A DNA stretch of 64,000 bases from Gemella haemolysans (GTDB lineage Bacteria > Bacillota > Bacilli > Staphylococcales > Gemellaceae). The notes beneath the pieces were generated by a model. The model made no database searches. It saw only the letters and a program-made list of their open reading frames with translations, and was not told the origin of the DNA. This document shows positions 46,847 through 55,690 of the stretch, piece by piece (positions within the stretch are counted from its first letter, which is position 1; each line of letters starts with the position of its first letter). The DNA is taken from contig NZ_CP050965.1 in the NCBI RefSeq assembly GCF_012273215.1, forward strand, positions 310,001-374,000, in the 5' to 3' direction. A program made the translations under genes and the position numbers.

Positions 46847-47296
46847 ATGGAGAATAATGTTTTTATACAATTTATTGCAGGATTTGTAGTTAGTGTAGCA
46901 TTTGCAATTTTCTTTAATGCGCCGAGAAAATCATTGTTTACTTGTGGACTGATTGGAGCTACCGGTTGGTTAATTCAAGTGGTAGTTAATTTGTTATTAG
47001 CAGACGTTGTTGTGAGTAGTTTTTTAGGTGCTGTTTGTGTTGGTATATTATCAACAAATGCATCTAAGCTTTTAAAGCTACCGGCTACTATATTTATTTA
47101 TACAGGGATGGTGCCATTGGTGCCAGGATATGGTATGTATAATACAATGCAAAATATAGTAACAAAGAATTATGGTGTAGCTTCAAAAGTAGGGATGGAA
47201 ACACTCCTTCAGGCTGGAGCAATAGCAATGGGGATACTACTAGCATCTGTATTTTCTTCTTCAATTCAGAGGGTAAAAATACAAAGAAAACGTTAA
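46847..47296 (+). CDS. Threonine/serine exporter, small subunit (ThrE family, DUF3815)
   Basis: A 149-residue membrane protein with four hydrophobic segments and the motif GMVPLVPGYGMYNTMQNIVTK, which mirrors the PLVPG motif of the large subunit. It starts 10 nt after the large subunit with AAGGAG, so both are made together and probably form one transporter. Confidence 0.85.
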   Translation: MENNVFIQFIAGFVVSVAFAIFFNAPRKSLFTCGLIGATGWLIQVVVNLLLADVVVSSFLGAVCVGILSTNASKLLKLPATIFIYTGMVPLVPGYGMYNTMQNIVTKNYGVASKVGMETLLQAGAIAMGILLASVFSSSIQRVKIQRKR

Positions 47297-47339
47297 AAGT
47301 GATATAATGGTAGTAAGATTTTATATAAGGAGATTATTC

Positions 47340-47597
47340 ATGGAATATATTTTATACTTTGCAGAAACTTGTCCAGATACTGCACCATTTAAAGAAAAAC
47401 TAGCAGAATTAGGAATTACTTATAAAGAAGTAGAAGTTATGTCTTCATTAAAAAACTTTAAAGAGTTCTTATTTGTAAGAGACACATACACTCAGTTTGA
47501 AGGAATAAGAGGAAATATGAAAATTGGTATTCCTTGTTTAGTTATTAGTGAAAGTGAATGTATCTTAGAATTAAGCGAATTAACTAAGTTAAAATAA
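47340..47597 (+). CDS. Small thioredoxin-fold (glutaredoxin-related) protein
   Basis: An 85-residue protein. The frame extends to 47307, but AAGGAG at 47327-47332 supports the ATG at 47340. ILYFAETCPDTAPFKEKL resembles a glutaredoxin strand-helix with a CPDT motif in place of CPYC, keeping only the first Cys, and GIPCLVI gives the cis-Pro strand. Probably a monothiol redox or scaffold protein; no partner is evident. Confidence 0.7.
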   Translation: MEYILYFAETCPDTAPFKEKLAELGITYKEVEVMSSLKNFKEFLFVRDTYTQFEGIRGNMKIGIPCLVISESECILELSELTKLK

Positions 47598-47607
47598 TAA
47601 ATGTTAG

Positions 47608-47697
47608 AAAAACTCCAAAATAGTATTTTTGCAGTAGTATTATATTAAAAAATTATAATTCTACTAGATGAATTACTAATTTGGAGTTTATTTTAGA
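47608..47697 (+). terminator. Branched long-range hairpin, probable terminator of the thrE-region genes
   Basis: AAACTCCAAAATAGTA pairs with TACTAATTTGGAGTTT (one bulge) around an inner hairpin GTAGTATTATA/TATAATTCTAC, and the right arm runs into ATTTTA. T tract is modest, so termination is probable rather than certain. Confidence 0.55.
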
Positions 47698-47712
47698 ATT
47701 TTTATTAATCCC

Positions 47713-47741
47713 TTGATTTTTACATTTAAATTTGATATAAT
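47713..47741 (+). promoter_or_regulatory. Promoter of the SRP RNA gene
   Basis: TTGATT at 47713-47718, a 17-nt spacer and consensus TATAAT at 47736-47741. Transcription would start at about 47748. Confidence 0.8.
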
Positions 47742-47749
47742 TAAAAAAT

Positions 47750-47984
47750 GCTAGGTGGGGAGTTAGCGGTGCCCTGTACTTGCAATCCGCTTTAGCAAGA
47801 CCGAATACCGAGATGCGGGTAGAATAGGGAATGTCGAGTTTAACACGTAATGTTGAGACTAAGGCACCTTACGACGCAATACTTATGAACCATGTCAGGT
47901 CCGGAAGGAAGCAGCATTAAGTAAGTCTATTGTGGGTGTGAGTTTTTGTCGAGGTTGAGTTGGCGATTAGACTAACGGTTTTTT
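47750..47984 (+). ncRNA. scr: Signal recognition particle RNA (long type with Alu domain)
   Basis: The Alu-domain segment GGGGAGTTAGCGGTGCCCTG lies near the 5' end and the S-domain tetraloop block GTCAGGTCCGGAAGGAAGCA near 47895-47914; both are diagnostic of the Bacillus-type 6S-like scRNA. The RNA pairs with Ffh in co-translational targeting. The 3' end is uncertain, placed at a T tract (47979-47984); it may extend to about 48000. Confidence 0.9.
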
Positions 47985-48096
47985 ATCTATTCAAGTCTCG
48001 GTTGCATATAGTATAAATCGATGATATCTAAAAGTAAATTAGCTTTTGGATTTTTTTTGTGTGTGAAAAGAAAAAAATATATAAAGGAGAGGACAT

Positions 48097-49458
48097 ATGT
48101 ATCAAGGGAAAAACTTTTCTGAAAGAGCAAGAATTTTTGTTAATTTATTACTACCAGTTTTAGTTTATCAAGTAATTTCATATTCGTCAGGAATGATTGG
48201 GACTTTTATGGCAGGACACTATAGTCCTACAGACTTAGCCGGTGTGAGTATGGGTGTTAATATTTGGAATCCAATTATGTATACTTTAAATGCGATCGTT
48301 TTAGCGTTAATTCCGATAGTTTCACAATTGATTGGAAAAAATAAAGAAGAAGAGATACCTACAGTAGTTAGACAATTTCTGTACATAGCTGTAATTATTA
48401 GTATTGTCTTAATTGTTGGGTTAAATACTTTAGCAACACCAATAGTAGACCGATTAGGTATGGATAGTAATATTGCAAAAATAACTAAGAAATATCTGTT
48501 TTATGAAAGTTTTGGAGTGCTATCAATCTTCTTGTATGTAGTTTTACGTTCGTTTATAGATAGTTTAGGATTGACAAGATTATCGATGATAATGATGATA
48601 GTGTCTGTACCTATAAATGTATTTTTCGCGTATAGTTTTATTTTTGGGAAGTTTGGTATGCCAGAGCTTGGTGGAGCTGGAAATGCAGTTGCTGTTTCAG
48701 TAACATATACAGTATTGTTTTTCATTGCATTATTTATAGTACTAACAAACCCTAAAATTAATAAGTATAAAATATTCGAAAAAGAAAAAGTTAGATTTGA
48801 AAAATGGGGAGAAATCTTTAAACTAGGAGTTCCAATAGCACTAGCTACAGCACTTGAGACGGTTGTTTTTTCAACGTTATCTTTAATGGTATCACGTTTT
48901 GATACGACGGTTATTGCTTCCCACCAAGCTGCGTTAAATTTCTCTGGATTTTTATATACTTTACCAGTTAGTGTTGCAAATGCTGCAACAATTATAATAG
49001 CATTTCATGTAGGAGCAAAAGACTATAAAATGGCAACAGAGTATACAAAACTAACGGTAATAATAGGAATGATATTCTCTAGTATAGCAGGCTTAATCGT
49101 ACTATTATTTGATACGAAGATTCCATATTTATATACTAGTGATAGCGGAGTAATAACTTTAACAGCTGAGCTATTATTATTCGCAATTGGTTTTGCTATT
49201 TGTGATTCATTTGCATCAGCACTAGCAGGAGTGCTTCGTGGATACAAAAAAGTTGTACCGATTTGTGTGGTAATGTTTATCGGTTATTATCTAGTAGGTA
49301 TTCCTACGGCATATTATTTTGTTTTTAAACAAGGTATTGGTATAGAAGGTTTATGGATAGGTTGGATAATAGGACTTGCAGTATATGCTTTAGGTGTCTT
49401 ATTCTACTATCTATATATGAGAAAAGGAATTAAGAAAAAAATGAAATTAGCTAAATAA
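48097..49458 (+). CDS. MATE-family efflux transporter
   Basis: A 453-residue protein with twelve hydrophobic segments of the NorM/DinF-type multidrug and toxin extrusion family. The N-terminal helix contains LVYQVISYSSGMIGTFMAGHY and the seventh-helix region VPIALATALETVVFSTLSLMV, matching the pseudo-twofold repeat. Driven by Na+ or H+; substrates unknown. AGGAGAGG precedes the ATG. A single-gene unit with a perfect terminator. Confidence 0.92.
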   Translation: MYQGKNFSERARIFVNLLLPVLVYQVISYSSGMIGTFMAGHYSPTDLAGVSMGVNIWNPIMYTLNAIVLALIPIVSQLIGKNKEEEIPTVVRQFLYIAVIISIVLIVGLNTLATPIVDRLGMDSNIAKITKKYLFYESFGVLSIFLYVVLRSFIDSLGLTRLSMIMMIVSVPINVFFAYSFIFGKFGMPELGGAGNAVAVSVTYTVLFFIALFIVLTNPKINKYKIFEKEKVRFEKWGEIFKLGVPIALATALETVVFSTLSLMVSRFDTTVIASHQAALNFSGFLYTLPVSVANAATIIIAFHVGAKDYKMATEYTKLTVIIGMIFSSIAGLIVLLFDTKIPYLYTSDSGVITLTAELLLFAIGFAICDSFASALAGVLRGYKKVVPICVVMFIGYYLVGIPTAYYFVFKQGIGIEGLWIGWIIGLAVYALGVLFYYLYMRKGIKKKMKLAK

Positions 49459-49459
49459 T

Positions 49460-49503
49460 AAAAAGATTTTGTAGTAAATGCAAATACTACAAAATCTTTT
49501 TTA
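49460..49503 (+). terminator. Intrinsic terminator of the MATE gene
   Basis: A 17-bp perfect stem (AAAAAGATTTTGTAGTA and its complement) with an 8-nt loop, ending in six T residues. Confidence 0.93.
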
Positions 49504-49586
49504 TTTTACCTGTATAACCACTTGACTCTAATTTTAAAAAACTATATAATGTGATTATCAGAACTAGATAAGAAGGAGGAAAGAAT

Positions 49587-50015
49587 TTGAACAAAGTATA
49601 TCCAAAATGGTCTGAGTTACCAAATATTGATTTGTACTTAGATCAAGTACTATTATACGTTAATCGATTAGATAGCTCCTCAATTGTCGATGATGATAAA
49701 GGTTTAACTTCAGCGATGATAAATAATTATGTAAAAAATGGTCACTTAGATAAACCAGTTAAGAAAAAATATAATCGAAAACAATTAGCAAGGTTAATAG
49801 TAATTACATGTTTAAAAAATGTATTCTCAATACAAGAGATTAGTAAGACGATAAATAGCCTGACTTCTGAAGGGACTTCTGAAGAGATGTATGATAATTT
49901 TGTTATGTGTATGAATGGCGAGAAGAGACAGGGGCTAGCAGAAGTAATAGTGGCAGCCTGTGATACTGTGAGATTATATAAAAAAACGCATGATCTAGTA
50001 GAAAAGTTAAAATAA
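49587..50015 (+). CDS. DUF1836-family protein
   Basis: A 142-residue protein of the DUF1836 family, starting at a TTG codon after a strong AAGGAGG. The body holds a predicted helix-turn-helix-like segment (LTSAMINNYVKNGHLDKPVKKKYNRKQLARLIVI) of the MerR type, so it may bind DNA. It lies 18 nt before a degV gene, a frequent neighbour in Bacillota, which suggests a shared transcript. No function is established. Confidence 0.8.
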   Translation: MNKVYPKWSELPNIDLYLDQVLLYVNRLDSSSIVDDDKGLTSAMINNYVKNGHLDKPVKKKYNRKQLARLIVITCLKNVFSIQEISKTINSLTSEGTSEEMYDNFVMCMNGEKRQGLAEVIVAACDTVRLYKKTHDLVEKLK

Positions 50016-50033
50016 AATACTTGGAGGTAAATT

Positions 50034-50876
50034 ATGGAGTGGAAAATTGTAGTTGATACTGCTTGCGATTTTAGAGAAATTCCTAATAAAGCTGAGAATG
50101 TTGCTTATGAGAGAGTGCCATTTTCATTACAAATAGAAGATAAAGTTTATGTAGATACGTTAGATTTAAATATTGACGAAATGATGAGGGAAATGTATGC
50201 TAGTTCAGAGCCGGCAAGATCAGCTTGTCCTAGTCCAGAGGCATATCTAGCTGCGTATAAAGGTGCTGATAATGTTATAGTTCTAACTCTTACTGGTGGA
50301 ATGTCAGGAAGTTACAATAGTGCAGTAATCGGTGAAAAGATGTTGAGAGAAGAAAACGAGAATGCTAACATTCATATAATCAATACACTTTCTGCAGGTG
50401 GTCAAATTGATTTATTTCTTCTTAAGATAAATGAATTAATTAAAGAAGGATTATCTTTTGATGAAGTTGTTTCAGAAATGACAAAATACCAAGAAAATAC
50501 TAAATTAATTTTTTCTTTAGAAAAAGTGGATAATCTTGTTAAAAATGGACGTTTATCAAAATTCGCAGCTGCTGTAGTAGGGTTATTAAATATGCGTATG
50601 GTAGGAGAAGCGAGTAAAGAAGGAACTCTACATTTACTTCATAAAGTACGTGGTGAGAAAAAGGCGATATCTACTGTAGTTGAAGAGATGATTAAAGCTG
50701 GATATAAAGGTGGAAGAGCCGTAATTACACATAGAAATAATGAAAATATTTGCAAAAAAATAGAAGAAAAATTAAAAGAGAAATTTTCGAATGTAGAATT
50801 TATTATAGTTCCTACATCTGGAATTTGTAGCTTTTATGGTGAAGAAGGCGGAATGCTTTTAGGATATGAAATATAA
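50034..50876 (+). CDS. DegV-family fatty-acid-binding protein
   Basis: A 280-residue DegV protein. The first strand reads KIVVDTACDF, TLTGGMSGSYNSA carries the carboxylate-binding Ser/Thr, and GRLSKFAAAVVGLLNMRM the C-domain signature. FakB proteins of this family carry fatty acids to the FakA kinase for phospholipid synthesis. No fakA is nearby, and several DegV paralogues are common, so the role as FakB is probable but unproven. GGAGG precedes the ATG. Confidence 0.88.
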   Translation: MEWKIVVDTACDFREIPNKAENVAYERVPFSLQIEDKVYVDTLDLNIDEMMREMYASSEPARSACPSPEAYLAAYKGADNVIVLTLTGGMSGSYNSAVIGEKMLREENENANIHIINTLSAGGQIDLFLLKINELIKEGLSFDEVVSEMTKYQENTKLIFSLEKVDNLVKNGRLSKFAAAVVGLLNMRMVGEASKEGTLHLLHKVRGEKKAISTVVEEMIKAGYKGGRAVITHRNNENICKKIEEKLKEKFSNVEFIIVPTSGICSFYGEEGGMLLGYEI

Positions 50877-50903
50877 TCCGTATTTTAGAATAGTATAAAT
50901 AAT

Positions 50904-50946
50904 AAAAGAGAAGAAGTGTATTATAAAAAACACGTCTTCTCTTTTT
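50904..50946. terminator. Terminator between degV and the convergent membrane gene
   Basis: A 15-bp stem with one mismatch (AAAGAGAAGA-A-GTGT with ACAC-G-TCTTCTCTTT) flanked by A and T tracts, so it can act in both directions. Confidence 0.8.
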
Positions 50947-50957
50947 GATAAATTTAA

Positions 50958-51320
50958 CTAACTCTGTTTAGCTCTTTTTTTACGTTTTCGAAACTTCCCA
51001 ATTAAAAAACCAGTCCCTTGACCACAAAGGCTGAAGAATATATACCCTAAACCATAGATAAGAATATCAAAGTTTAAAATGATTAAACATGATATTATAT
51101 AAAAAATTCCTATAATAAATGAGAAAATATAGCTAAAGTCTTCTTTATTATATGCATATAGAAACGAAATTAGAAAACTAATAACAGGGTATAGGATAAT
51201 CAATAATAAAATTATCATCCCAGATCTATTCGATATAAAATAAGAACACAGAGGGAGTATTATAAATAAAAAGAAAGAAAAAATTAAATATGGTACTTTT
51301 TCTAAAAATTTCTTCATCAT
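50958..51320 (-). CDS. Small membrane protein, unknown function
   Basis: A 120-residue protein with four hydrophobic segments and a basic C-terminus (KFRKRKKRAK). I do not recognise a family. The start is supported by AGGAGG 8 nt upstream on the minus strand. It is a single gene convergent with degV and divergent from the transaldolase gene. Confidence 0.65.
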   Translation of the reverse strand: MMKKFLEKVPYLIFSFFLFIILPLCSYFISNRSGMIILLLIILYPVISFLISFLYAYNKEDFSYIFSFIIGIFYIISCLIILNFDILIYGLGYIFFSLCGQGTGFLIGKFRKRKKRAKQS

Positions 51321-51463
51321 CTGCCTCCTAATTATAGTGTTATTCTATCATATATTGGATTGAAAAACAATAAAGAAATAGTTATAATTGAAGCTATAAA
51401 ATTGAAAACACTTTCTGGATGTGATATTATGAGGTTACTATAAAAATGAGAGGGGATAATATA

Positions 51464-52117
51464 ATGAAATTTTTTATAGATACAGCAAATGTCGAAGATA
51501 TTAGAAATGCTAATGAATTAGGAGTAGTTAGTGGAGTTACTACAAATCCGTCATTAATCGCAAAAGAAGGACGCGATTTTAAAGAAGTTATTAAGGAAAT
51601 TACTTCAATAGTAGACGGTCCTATTAGTGGAGAAGTAAAAGCTACTACTACTAATTGGAAGGATATGCTAGAAGAGGCAAGAGAAATTGCAAAAATTCAT
51701 CCTAATATGGTTGTTAAGATTCCTATGACTGAAGATGGATTAAAAGCTATAAATGTATTAAAAAAAGAGGGAATTAAAACAAATGTTACTCTAATCTTTA
51801 GTCCAACTCAAGCGTTATTAGCAGCTAGAGCTGGTGCAACATATGTTTCTCCATTTTTAGGTAGATTAGATGATATTTCTCATAATGGATTATTATTAAT
51901 AGAAGAGATAGTGGAAATTTTTGCTAATAATGATATTGATACACAAATTATCGCAGCAAGTGTGAGAAATCCAATTCATGTTACTGAATGTGCTAAATTA
52001 GGATGCGATATTGCTACTGTTCCTTATTCTGTAATTAAACAAATGGTTAAACATCCATTAACTGATATTGGAATAGAAAAATTCAAACAAGATTACTATA
52101 AAGTATTCGGTGAGTAA
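51464..52117 (+). CDS. tal: Transaldolase (fructose-6-phosphate aldolase-like)
   Basis: A 217-residue class I aldolase of the small transaldolase subfamily. The N-terminus [14 protein letters not shown] and [16 protein letters not shown] are diagnostic, the Schiff-base Lys lies in [10 protein letters not shown] and [10 protein letters not shown] is intact. The frame opens at 51446, but GAGGGG at 51449-51454 supports a start at 51464. The same fold serves as transaldolase or fructose-6-phosphate aldolase; most Bacillota members are transaldolases of the pentose phosphate pathway. Confidence 0.92.
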   Translation: MKFFIDTANVEDIRNANELGVVSGVTTNPSLIAKEGRDFKEVIKEITSIVDGPISGEVKATTTNWKDMLEEAREIAKIHPNMVVKIPMTEDGLKAINVLKKEGIKTNVTLIFSPTQALLAARAGATYVSPFLGRLDDISHNGLLLIEEIVEIFANNDIDTQIIAASVRNPIHVTECAKLGCDIATVPYSVIKQMVKHPLTDIGIEKFKQDYYKVFGE

Positions 52118-52272
52118 TCTATAGAAGCAGTTTACGTAATATAAAGTTATATTTCTTTAAAAAAATTTAAAAAATTTCCACTTTATACTAGAAATATTTA
52201 TAAAGTAATGTTATAATATATTTTGTTGTATGAAAAAGTTGTTAAGATTAAATTTTATAGGAGGTTATATTA

Positions 52273-52422
52273 ATGCGCGTAAATGTAACATTAGCTTGTA
52301 CAGAATGTGGTGACAGAAACTACATTACTAAAAAGAACAAAAGAAATAATCCAGACCGTATTGAACTTAAAAAATACTGTCCAAGATTAAAAAAAGTGAC
52401 TTTACACAGAGAAACTAAATAA
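52273..52422 (+). CDS. rpmG: 50S ribosomal protein L33
   Basis: A 49-residue ribosomal protein, [16 protein letters not shown]... ending HRETK, nearly identical in form to staphylococcal L33. It has the first CxxC pair but only one Cys in the second (YCPRLKK), which is usual for this subtype. A strong AGGAGG lies 8 nt before the ATG, and its own terminator follows. Confidence 0.95.
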   Translation: MRVNVTLACTECGDRNYITKKNKRNNPDRIELKKYCPRLKKVTLHRETK

Positions 52423-52433
52423 TAAAGTTAGAG

Positions 52434-52465
52434 AAGCCTTAAAGTATCAACGTTTAAGGCTTTTT
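52434..52465 (+). terminator. Intrinsic terminator of rpmG
   Basis: AAGCCTTAAA pairs with TTTAAGGCTT around a 9-nt loop and runs into five T residues. Confidence 0.9.
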
Positions 52466-52473
52466 ATTTTGTC

Positions 52474-52502
52474 TTTTGACAATGTTTTGACTGTGTTTTG
52501 AC
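52474..52502 (+). repeat. Three TTTTGAC repeats at 11-nt spacing
   Basis: TTTTGAC occurs at 52474, 52485 and 52496, exactly 11 nt apart, in the spacer before the MazG-like gene. Two looser copies (ATTGACTC, CTTGACCC) follow near 52542 and 52553. They lie about one helical turn apart and could be a regulator-binding array or overlapping -35 elements. Confidence 0.45.
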
Positions 52503-52628
52503 TTTCCTCTGATAGTATAAAAGTATACTTGAATACCATATATTGACTCACACTTGACCCACATATTGCAAATAAGGATAATGAAATTATCTAAATACAG
52601 TGTTATAATGTATTTGAGGTGAAGGATA

Positions 52629-52967
52629 ATGAAAGAAACTATAGAGAAAATAAATAAATTTAGAGATGAGAGAAACTGGAGACAATTCCATAATGAAAAA
52701 GATTTGGCTATATCAATATCTTTAGAAGCTAGTGAATTATTGGAACTATTTCAATGGAAAACATCAGAGGTAACTGTATCAGAAAAATTACCACAAATTA
52801 AAGAGGAATTAGCAGATGTTTTTATTTATGCTTTTATGCTTGCAGACAACTTAAATCTTGATGTAGAAAAAATTATTACAGATAAGTTAATTATTAATTC
52901 TAGTAAGTATCCTATTAAAGAAAGTTTTGGATCAAATAAAAAATATACAGAATTAAAAGGGGAATAA
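52629..52967 (+). CDS. MazG-like nucleotide pyrophosphohydrolase
   Basis: A 112-residue all-alpha NTP-PPase of the RS21-C6/iMazG type. FRDERNWRQFHNEKDLAISISLEASELLELFQW and KEELADVFIYAFMLAD carry the EExxE-like and ExxxD metal ligands. The enzymes hydrolyse non-canonical dNTPs (house-cleaning). GAGGTGAAGG lies before the ATG. Single gene with a terminator shared with its convergent neighbour. Confidence 0.9.
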   Translation: MKETIEKINKFRDERNWRQFHNEKDLAISISLEASELLELFQWKTSEVTVSEKLPQIKEELADVFIYAFMLADNLNLDVEKIITDKLIINSSKYPIKESFGSNKKYTELKGE

Positions 52968-53062
52968 CTGTGTAATTTAATTTTATATAGAGTTTTGATT
53001 TATAATAAATTCAAGTAGGATAGGGAAGCATTATTCTAAGTATGGATTAATCATATTAATAA

Positions 53063-53109
53063 GAAAAGGCTTGATATACATTATAATTTTCTGTATATCA
53101 AACCTTTTT
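53063..53109. terminator. Bidirectional terminator between the MazG-like and lipoprotein genes
   Basis: AAAAGGCTTGATATACA pairs with TGTATATCAAACCTTTT (one mismatch), with A and T tracts on the two sides. Confidence 0.85.
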
Positions 53110-53119
53110 ATTCTATGTA

Positions 53120-53650
53120 TTATTTAGTTACTGGAACTTCAAAAGTGGCTGTTTCCATTGTTTTACCATCTTGATTGAATTGGCTAAAAGAAATTTTAAT
53201 TTTGTCACTTTCCGTACTTAAACCGTATCCCATAGCAGATTCTGAGATTGCACCAATTGGAGTAGGTTCTGGATATTTTGAAGAATTAACTGGATAAATT
53301 CTAGCTTCCTTTTCCGCTCCATCAACAACTGTTCTAGGTGTTAAAAATAGGTCTTGATATTCATTTTTAAAACCTAAGTTCTCATAAGTATATTTTATGA
53401 TAACTACTTGTGCTATTTTTTCTTTGATATGTTTAGTTCTATCTTGAGTAGTTTTAACCTCTGTTATTTTTAATCTCCATTGACCATCTACAATCCATTC
53501 TTCATTAAGACCGTATACTTTATCTTTTGAGTTTTCATTTTTTGATGTTGTTGCTTTATTTTGGCTAATTAGATCGCTTTTAAACAATGAACACCCACTT
53601 AGAATTACAGAAGATGATAACAGGACTGTAAATAGTAATTTAGATTTCAT
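53120..53650 (-). CDS. Lipoprotein with DUF5067/DUF4352-like domain
   Basis: A 176-residue secreted lipoprotein with a signal peptide and lipobox LSGC ending at Cys20. The mature part is mostly beta strand (WRLKITEVKTTQDR, IIKYTYENLGFKNEYQDLFLTPRTVVD, TATFEVPV), resembling the immunoglobulin-like DUF5067/DUF4352 domains of Bacillota surface lipoproteins; assignment to a particular family is tentative. Function unknown. AGGAGAAGGAAA lies before the ATG. Monocistronic. Confidence 0.72.
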   Translation of the reverse strand: MKSKLLFTVLLSSSVILSGCSLFKSDLISQNKATTSKNENSKDKVYGLNEEWIVDGQWRLKITEVKTTQDRTKHIKEKIAQVVIIKYTYENLGFKNEYQDLFLTPRTVVDGAEKEARIYPVNSSKYPEPTPIGAISESAMGYGLSTESDKIKISFSQFNQDGKTMETATFEVPVTK

Positions 53651-53968
53651 ATTTTCCTTCTCCTAATTTATAATGTTTAATTTTTATAAAATATCTTGAA
53701 TTACCTCTATATAAAAAAATTATATAATACTAGAATAGGTTGGTCAATAAATGTTAATTACATTTTTAAATTTTAGAGTAGGGATAAAATTTATAGTTTA
53801 TTACAAAAATACCTTTACAAATTAAAGAAAAAATATTATACTATGTATTATCAATTGAAAATATTGTTAATTTATCTATAGATTTTTCTTGTTTTTTCAA
53901 AAGAATTCTTTAGTGAAGCTAACAAAATTAAGAATTTTTAAAAAAATAAAAAAAAATTAAAAAAGTTG
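53651..53968. other. Gene-free AT-rich spacer upstream of the tRNA genes
   Basis: No reading frame, repeat or structured RNA is recognisable. It is very rich in A and T, with A tracts just before the tRNA promoter that could act as an UP-like element. Confidence 0.5.
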
Positions 53969-53997
53969 TTGACAAACAATAATATCTATTATATAAT
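53969..53997 (+). promoter_or_regulatory. Consensus promoter of the tRNA-Gly/tRNA-Asn unit
   Basis: TTGACA at 53969-53974, a 17-nt spacer and TATAAT at 53992-53997, both perfect. Preceding A tracts may enhance it. Confidence 0.9.
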
Positions 53998-54026
53998 TAA
54001 TACATAAGTTAATAACAAATATTCAT

Positions 54027-54100
54027 GCGGGTGTAGTTTAGTGGTAAAACCTCAGTCTTCCAAACTGATGTTGTGAGTTCGATTCTCATCACCCGCTCCA
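54027..54100 (+). tRNA. trnG: tRNA-Gly (anticodon TCC)
   Basis: A full cloverleaf: acceptor stem GCGGGTG/CACCCGC, D arm, anticodon stem CAGT/ACTG with loop CTTCCAA, TpsiC arm with GTTCGATTC, and an encoded CCA. The anticodon TCC reads GGN glycine codons. Confidence 0.96.
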
Positions 54101-54120
54101 TTTTTTTATTTAGAGATTTT

Positions 54121-54194
54121 TCCACAGTAGCTCAGTTGGTAGTAGCATCTGACTGTTAATCAGAGGGTCGCAGGTTCGAGTCCTGCCTGTGGAG
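54121..54194 (+). tRNA. trnN: tRNA-Asn (anticodon GTT)
   Basis: Acceptor stem TCCACAG/CTGTGGA with discriminator G, anticodon stem CTGA/TCAG with loop CTGTTAA, TpsiC arm with GTTCGAGTC. Anticodon GTT reads AAC/AAU. No CCA is encoded, unlike the adjacent tRNA-Gly. Confidence 0.95.
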
Positions 54195-54199
54195 TAAAG

Positions 54200-54230
54200 T
54201 ACGGCTGTGTATGCAGCCGTATATTTTTTT
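54200..54230 (+). terminator. Terminator of the tRNA unit
   Basis: TACGGCTG pairs with CAGCCGTA around a 6-nt loop, followed by TATTTTTTT. Confidence 0.88.
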
Positions 54231-54373
54231 GTTTAAAATTTCGCTAAATATTATTATCAAAGGAAAAATTATGTTATAATAGTTCATGGTATATGAACTT
54301 TTATCAAGTTGAATTTTATATAGTTTAAAAGTTGAAGTTTAAGAAAATAAAGAGAATTGTATAGGAGATTTTT

Positions 54374-55678
54374 ATGTTTTTAGATGAGGTAAAAATATTC
54401 GTCCGATCAGGTGATGGTGGGAATGGATTAGTAGCATTTAGAAGAGAAAAGTATGTTCCAAAAGGTGGTCCAGCAGGTGGTGACGGTGGACGTGGAGCAA
54501 ACGTTGTATTTATAGTTGATGAAGGTTTAAGAACTTTCATGGATTACCGTTATCAGAAGAAATTCGTAGCACCTAATGGTGAGAACGGAATGAGCAAAGG
54601 TATGCATGGTAGAAAATCTAAAGATTTATACTTAAAAGTACCACCTGGGACTGTAATTCGTGATACTGATACTGGAGAGGTATTAGCAGACTTAGTAGAA
54701 CATGAGCAAGAAGTAGTAGTAGCTCGTGGAGGTCGTGGAGGACGTGGAAACTGTCGTTTCGCAACTCCATCAAACCCAGCACCAGAGATCGCTGAAAATG
54801 GTGAACCAGGAGAAGAAAGAAATCTGACTTTAGAATTAAAACTTATGGCAGATGTAGGTCTTGTTGGATTCCCTTCAGTCGGTAAATCAACATTATTATC
54901 AATAACATCAAAAGCAAAACCAAAAATTGCTGATTATCACTTTACAACATTAGTACCAAATCTTGGTGTAGTAGAAACAAAAGATCACAGAAGTTTTGTT
55001 ATGGCTGACCTTCCAGGATTAATCGAAGGAGCTAGTCAAGGTGTAGGTCTTGGTCACCAATTCTTACGTCACATCGAAAGAACGAAAGTTATTGTTCACG
55101 TAGTAGATATGTCAGCAACTGATGGTCGTGATCCATATGAAGATTATAAAATTATTAACCAAGAATTAGCAGAATATAACATGAGACTTTTAGAAAGACC
55201 TCAAGTAGTAGTAGCTAACAAGATGGATATTCCAGTTGCGAGTGAAAATCTTAAAGAATTTAAAAAACAATTAGAAAATGATGGTGAAGATGTGGATATC
55301 GTTGAAATTTCTGCCTTCACACGTAGTAATATTGATAACTTACTTTATAAAATAAGTGATATTCTAGATAACACAGATCCAAATACGTTATATGAACTTG
55401 ATACTGAAGAAGAAAGTATGGAAAACAGAGTTCTTTATAAACATAAACCTAAGGATGAAACATTCAAGATTACTCGTGATGACACAGGTGCTTATGTAGT
55501 AAGTGGACCTGGTATTGAACGTGCATTCTTAATGACTGATTTCAACCGTGATGCTTCTGTTAGACGTTTTGCTCAACAAATGCGTTCTATGGGTGTAGAT
55601 GATGCTTTACGTGACAGAGGATGTAAAAACGGTGATACTGTTAAGATCCTTAAAGGTGAGTTTGAATTCGTAGAGTAG
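54374..55678 (+). CDS. obg: GTPase Obg
   Basis: A 434-residue essential GTPase linked to 50S assembly and stress/ppGpp signalling. Residues 1-158 are the glycine-rich Obg fold ([20 protein letters not shown]), then the G domain with [20 protein letters not shown] and VANKMDIP, and a C-terminal OCT domain from about 355. AGGAG precedes the ATG. It is followed by pheB as in Bacillus. Confidence 0.97.
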   Translation: MFLDEVKIFVRSGDGGNGLVAFRREKYVPKGGPAGGDGGRGANVVFIVDEGLRTFMDYRYQKKFVAPNGENGMSKGMHGRKSKDLYLKVPPGTVIRDTDTGEVLADLVEHEQEVVVARGGRGGRGNCRFATPSNPAPEIAENGEPGEERNLTLELKLMADVGLVGFPSVGKSTLLSITSKAKPKIADYHFTTLVPNLGVVETKDHRSFVMADLPGLIEGASQGVGLGHQFLRHIERTKVIVHVVDMSATDGRDPYEDYKIINQELAEYNMRLLERPQVVVANKMDIPVASENLKEFKKQLENDGEDVDIVEISAFTRSNIDNLLYKISDILDNTDPNTLYELDTEEESMENRVLYKHKPKDETFKITRDDTGAYVVSGPGIERAFLMTDFNRDASVRRFAQQMRSMGVDDALRDRGCKNGDTVKILKGEFEFVE

Positions 55679-55690
55679 GAGATAACCACT

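Noticed and set aside
52273-52422. Loss of one Zn-binding Cys in L33
   Set aside because: The same pattern is normal in staphylococcal L33 of this subtype.
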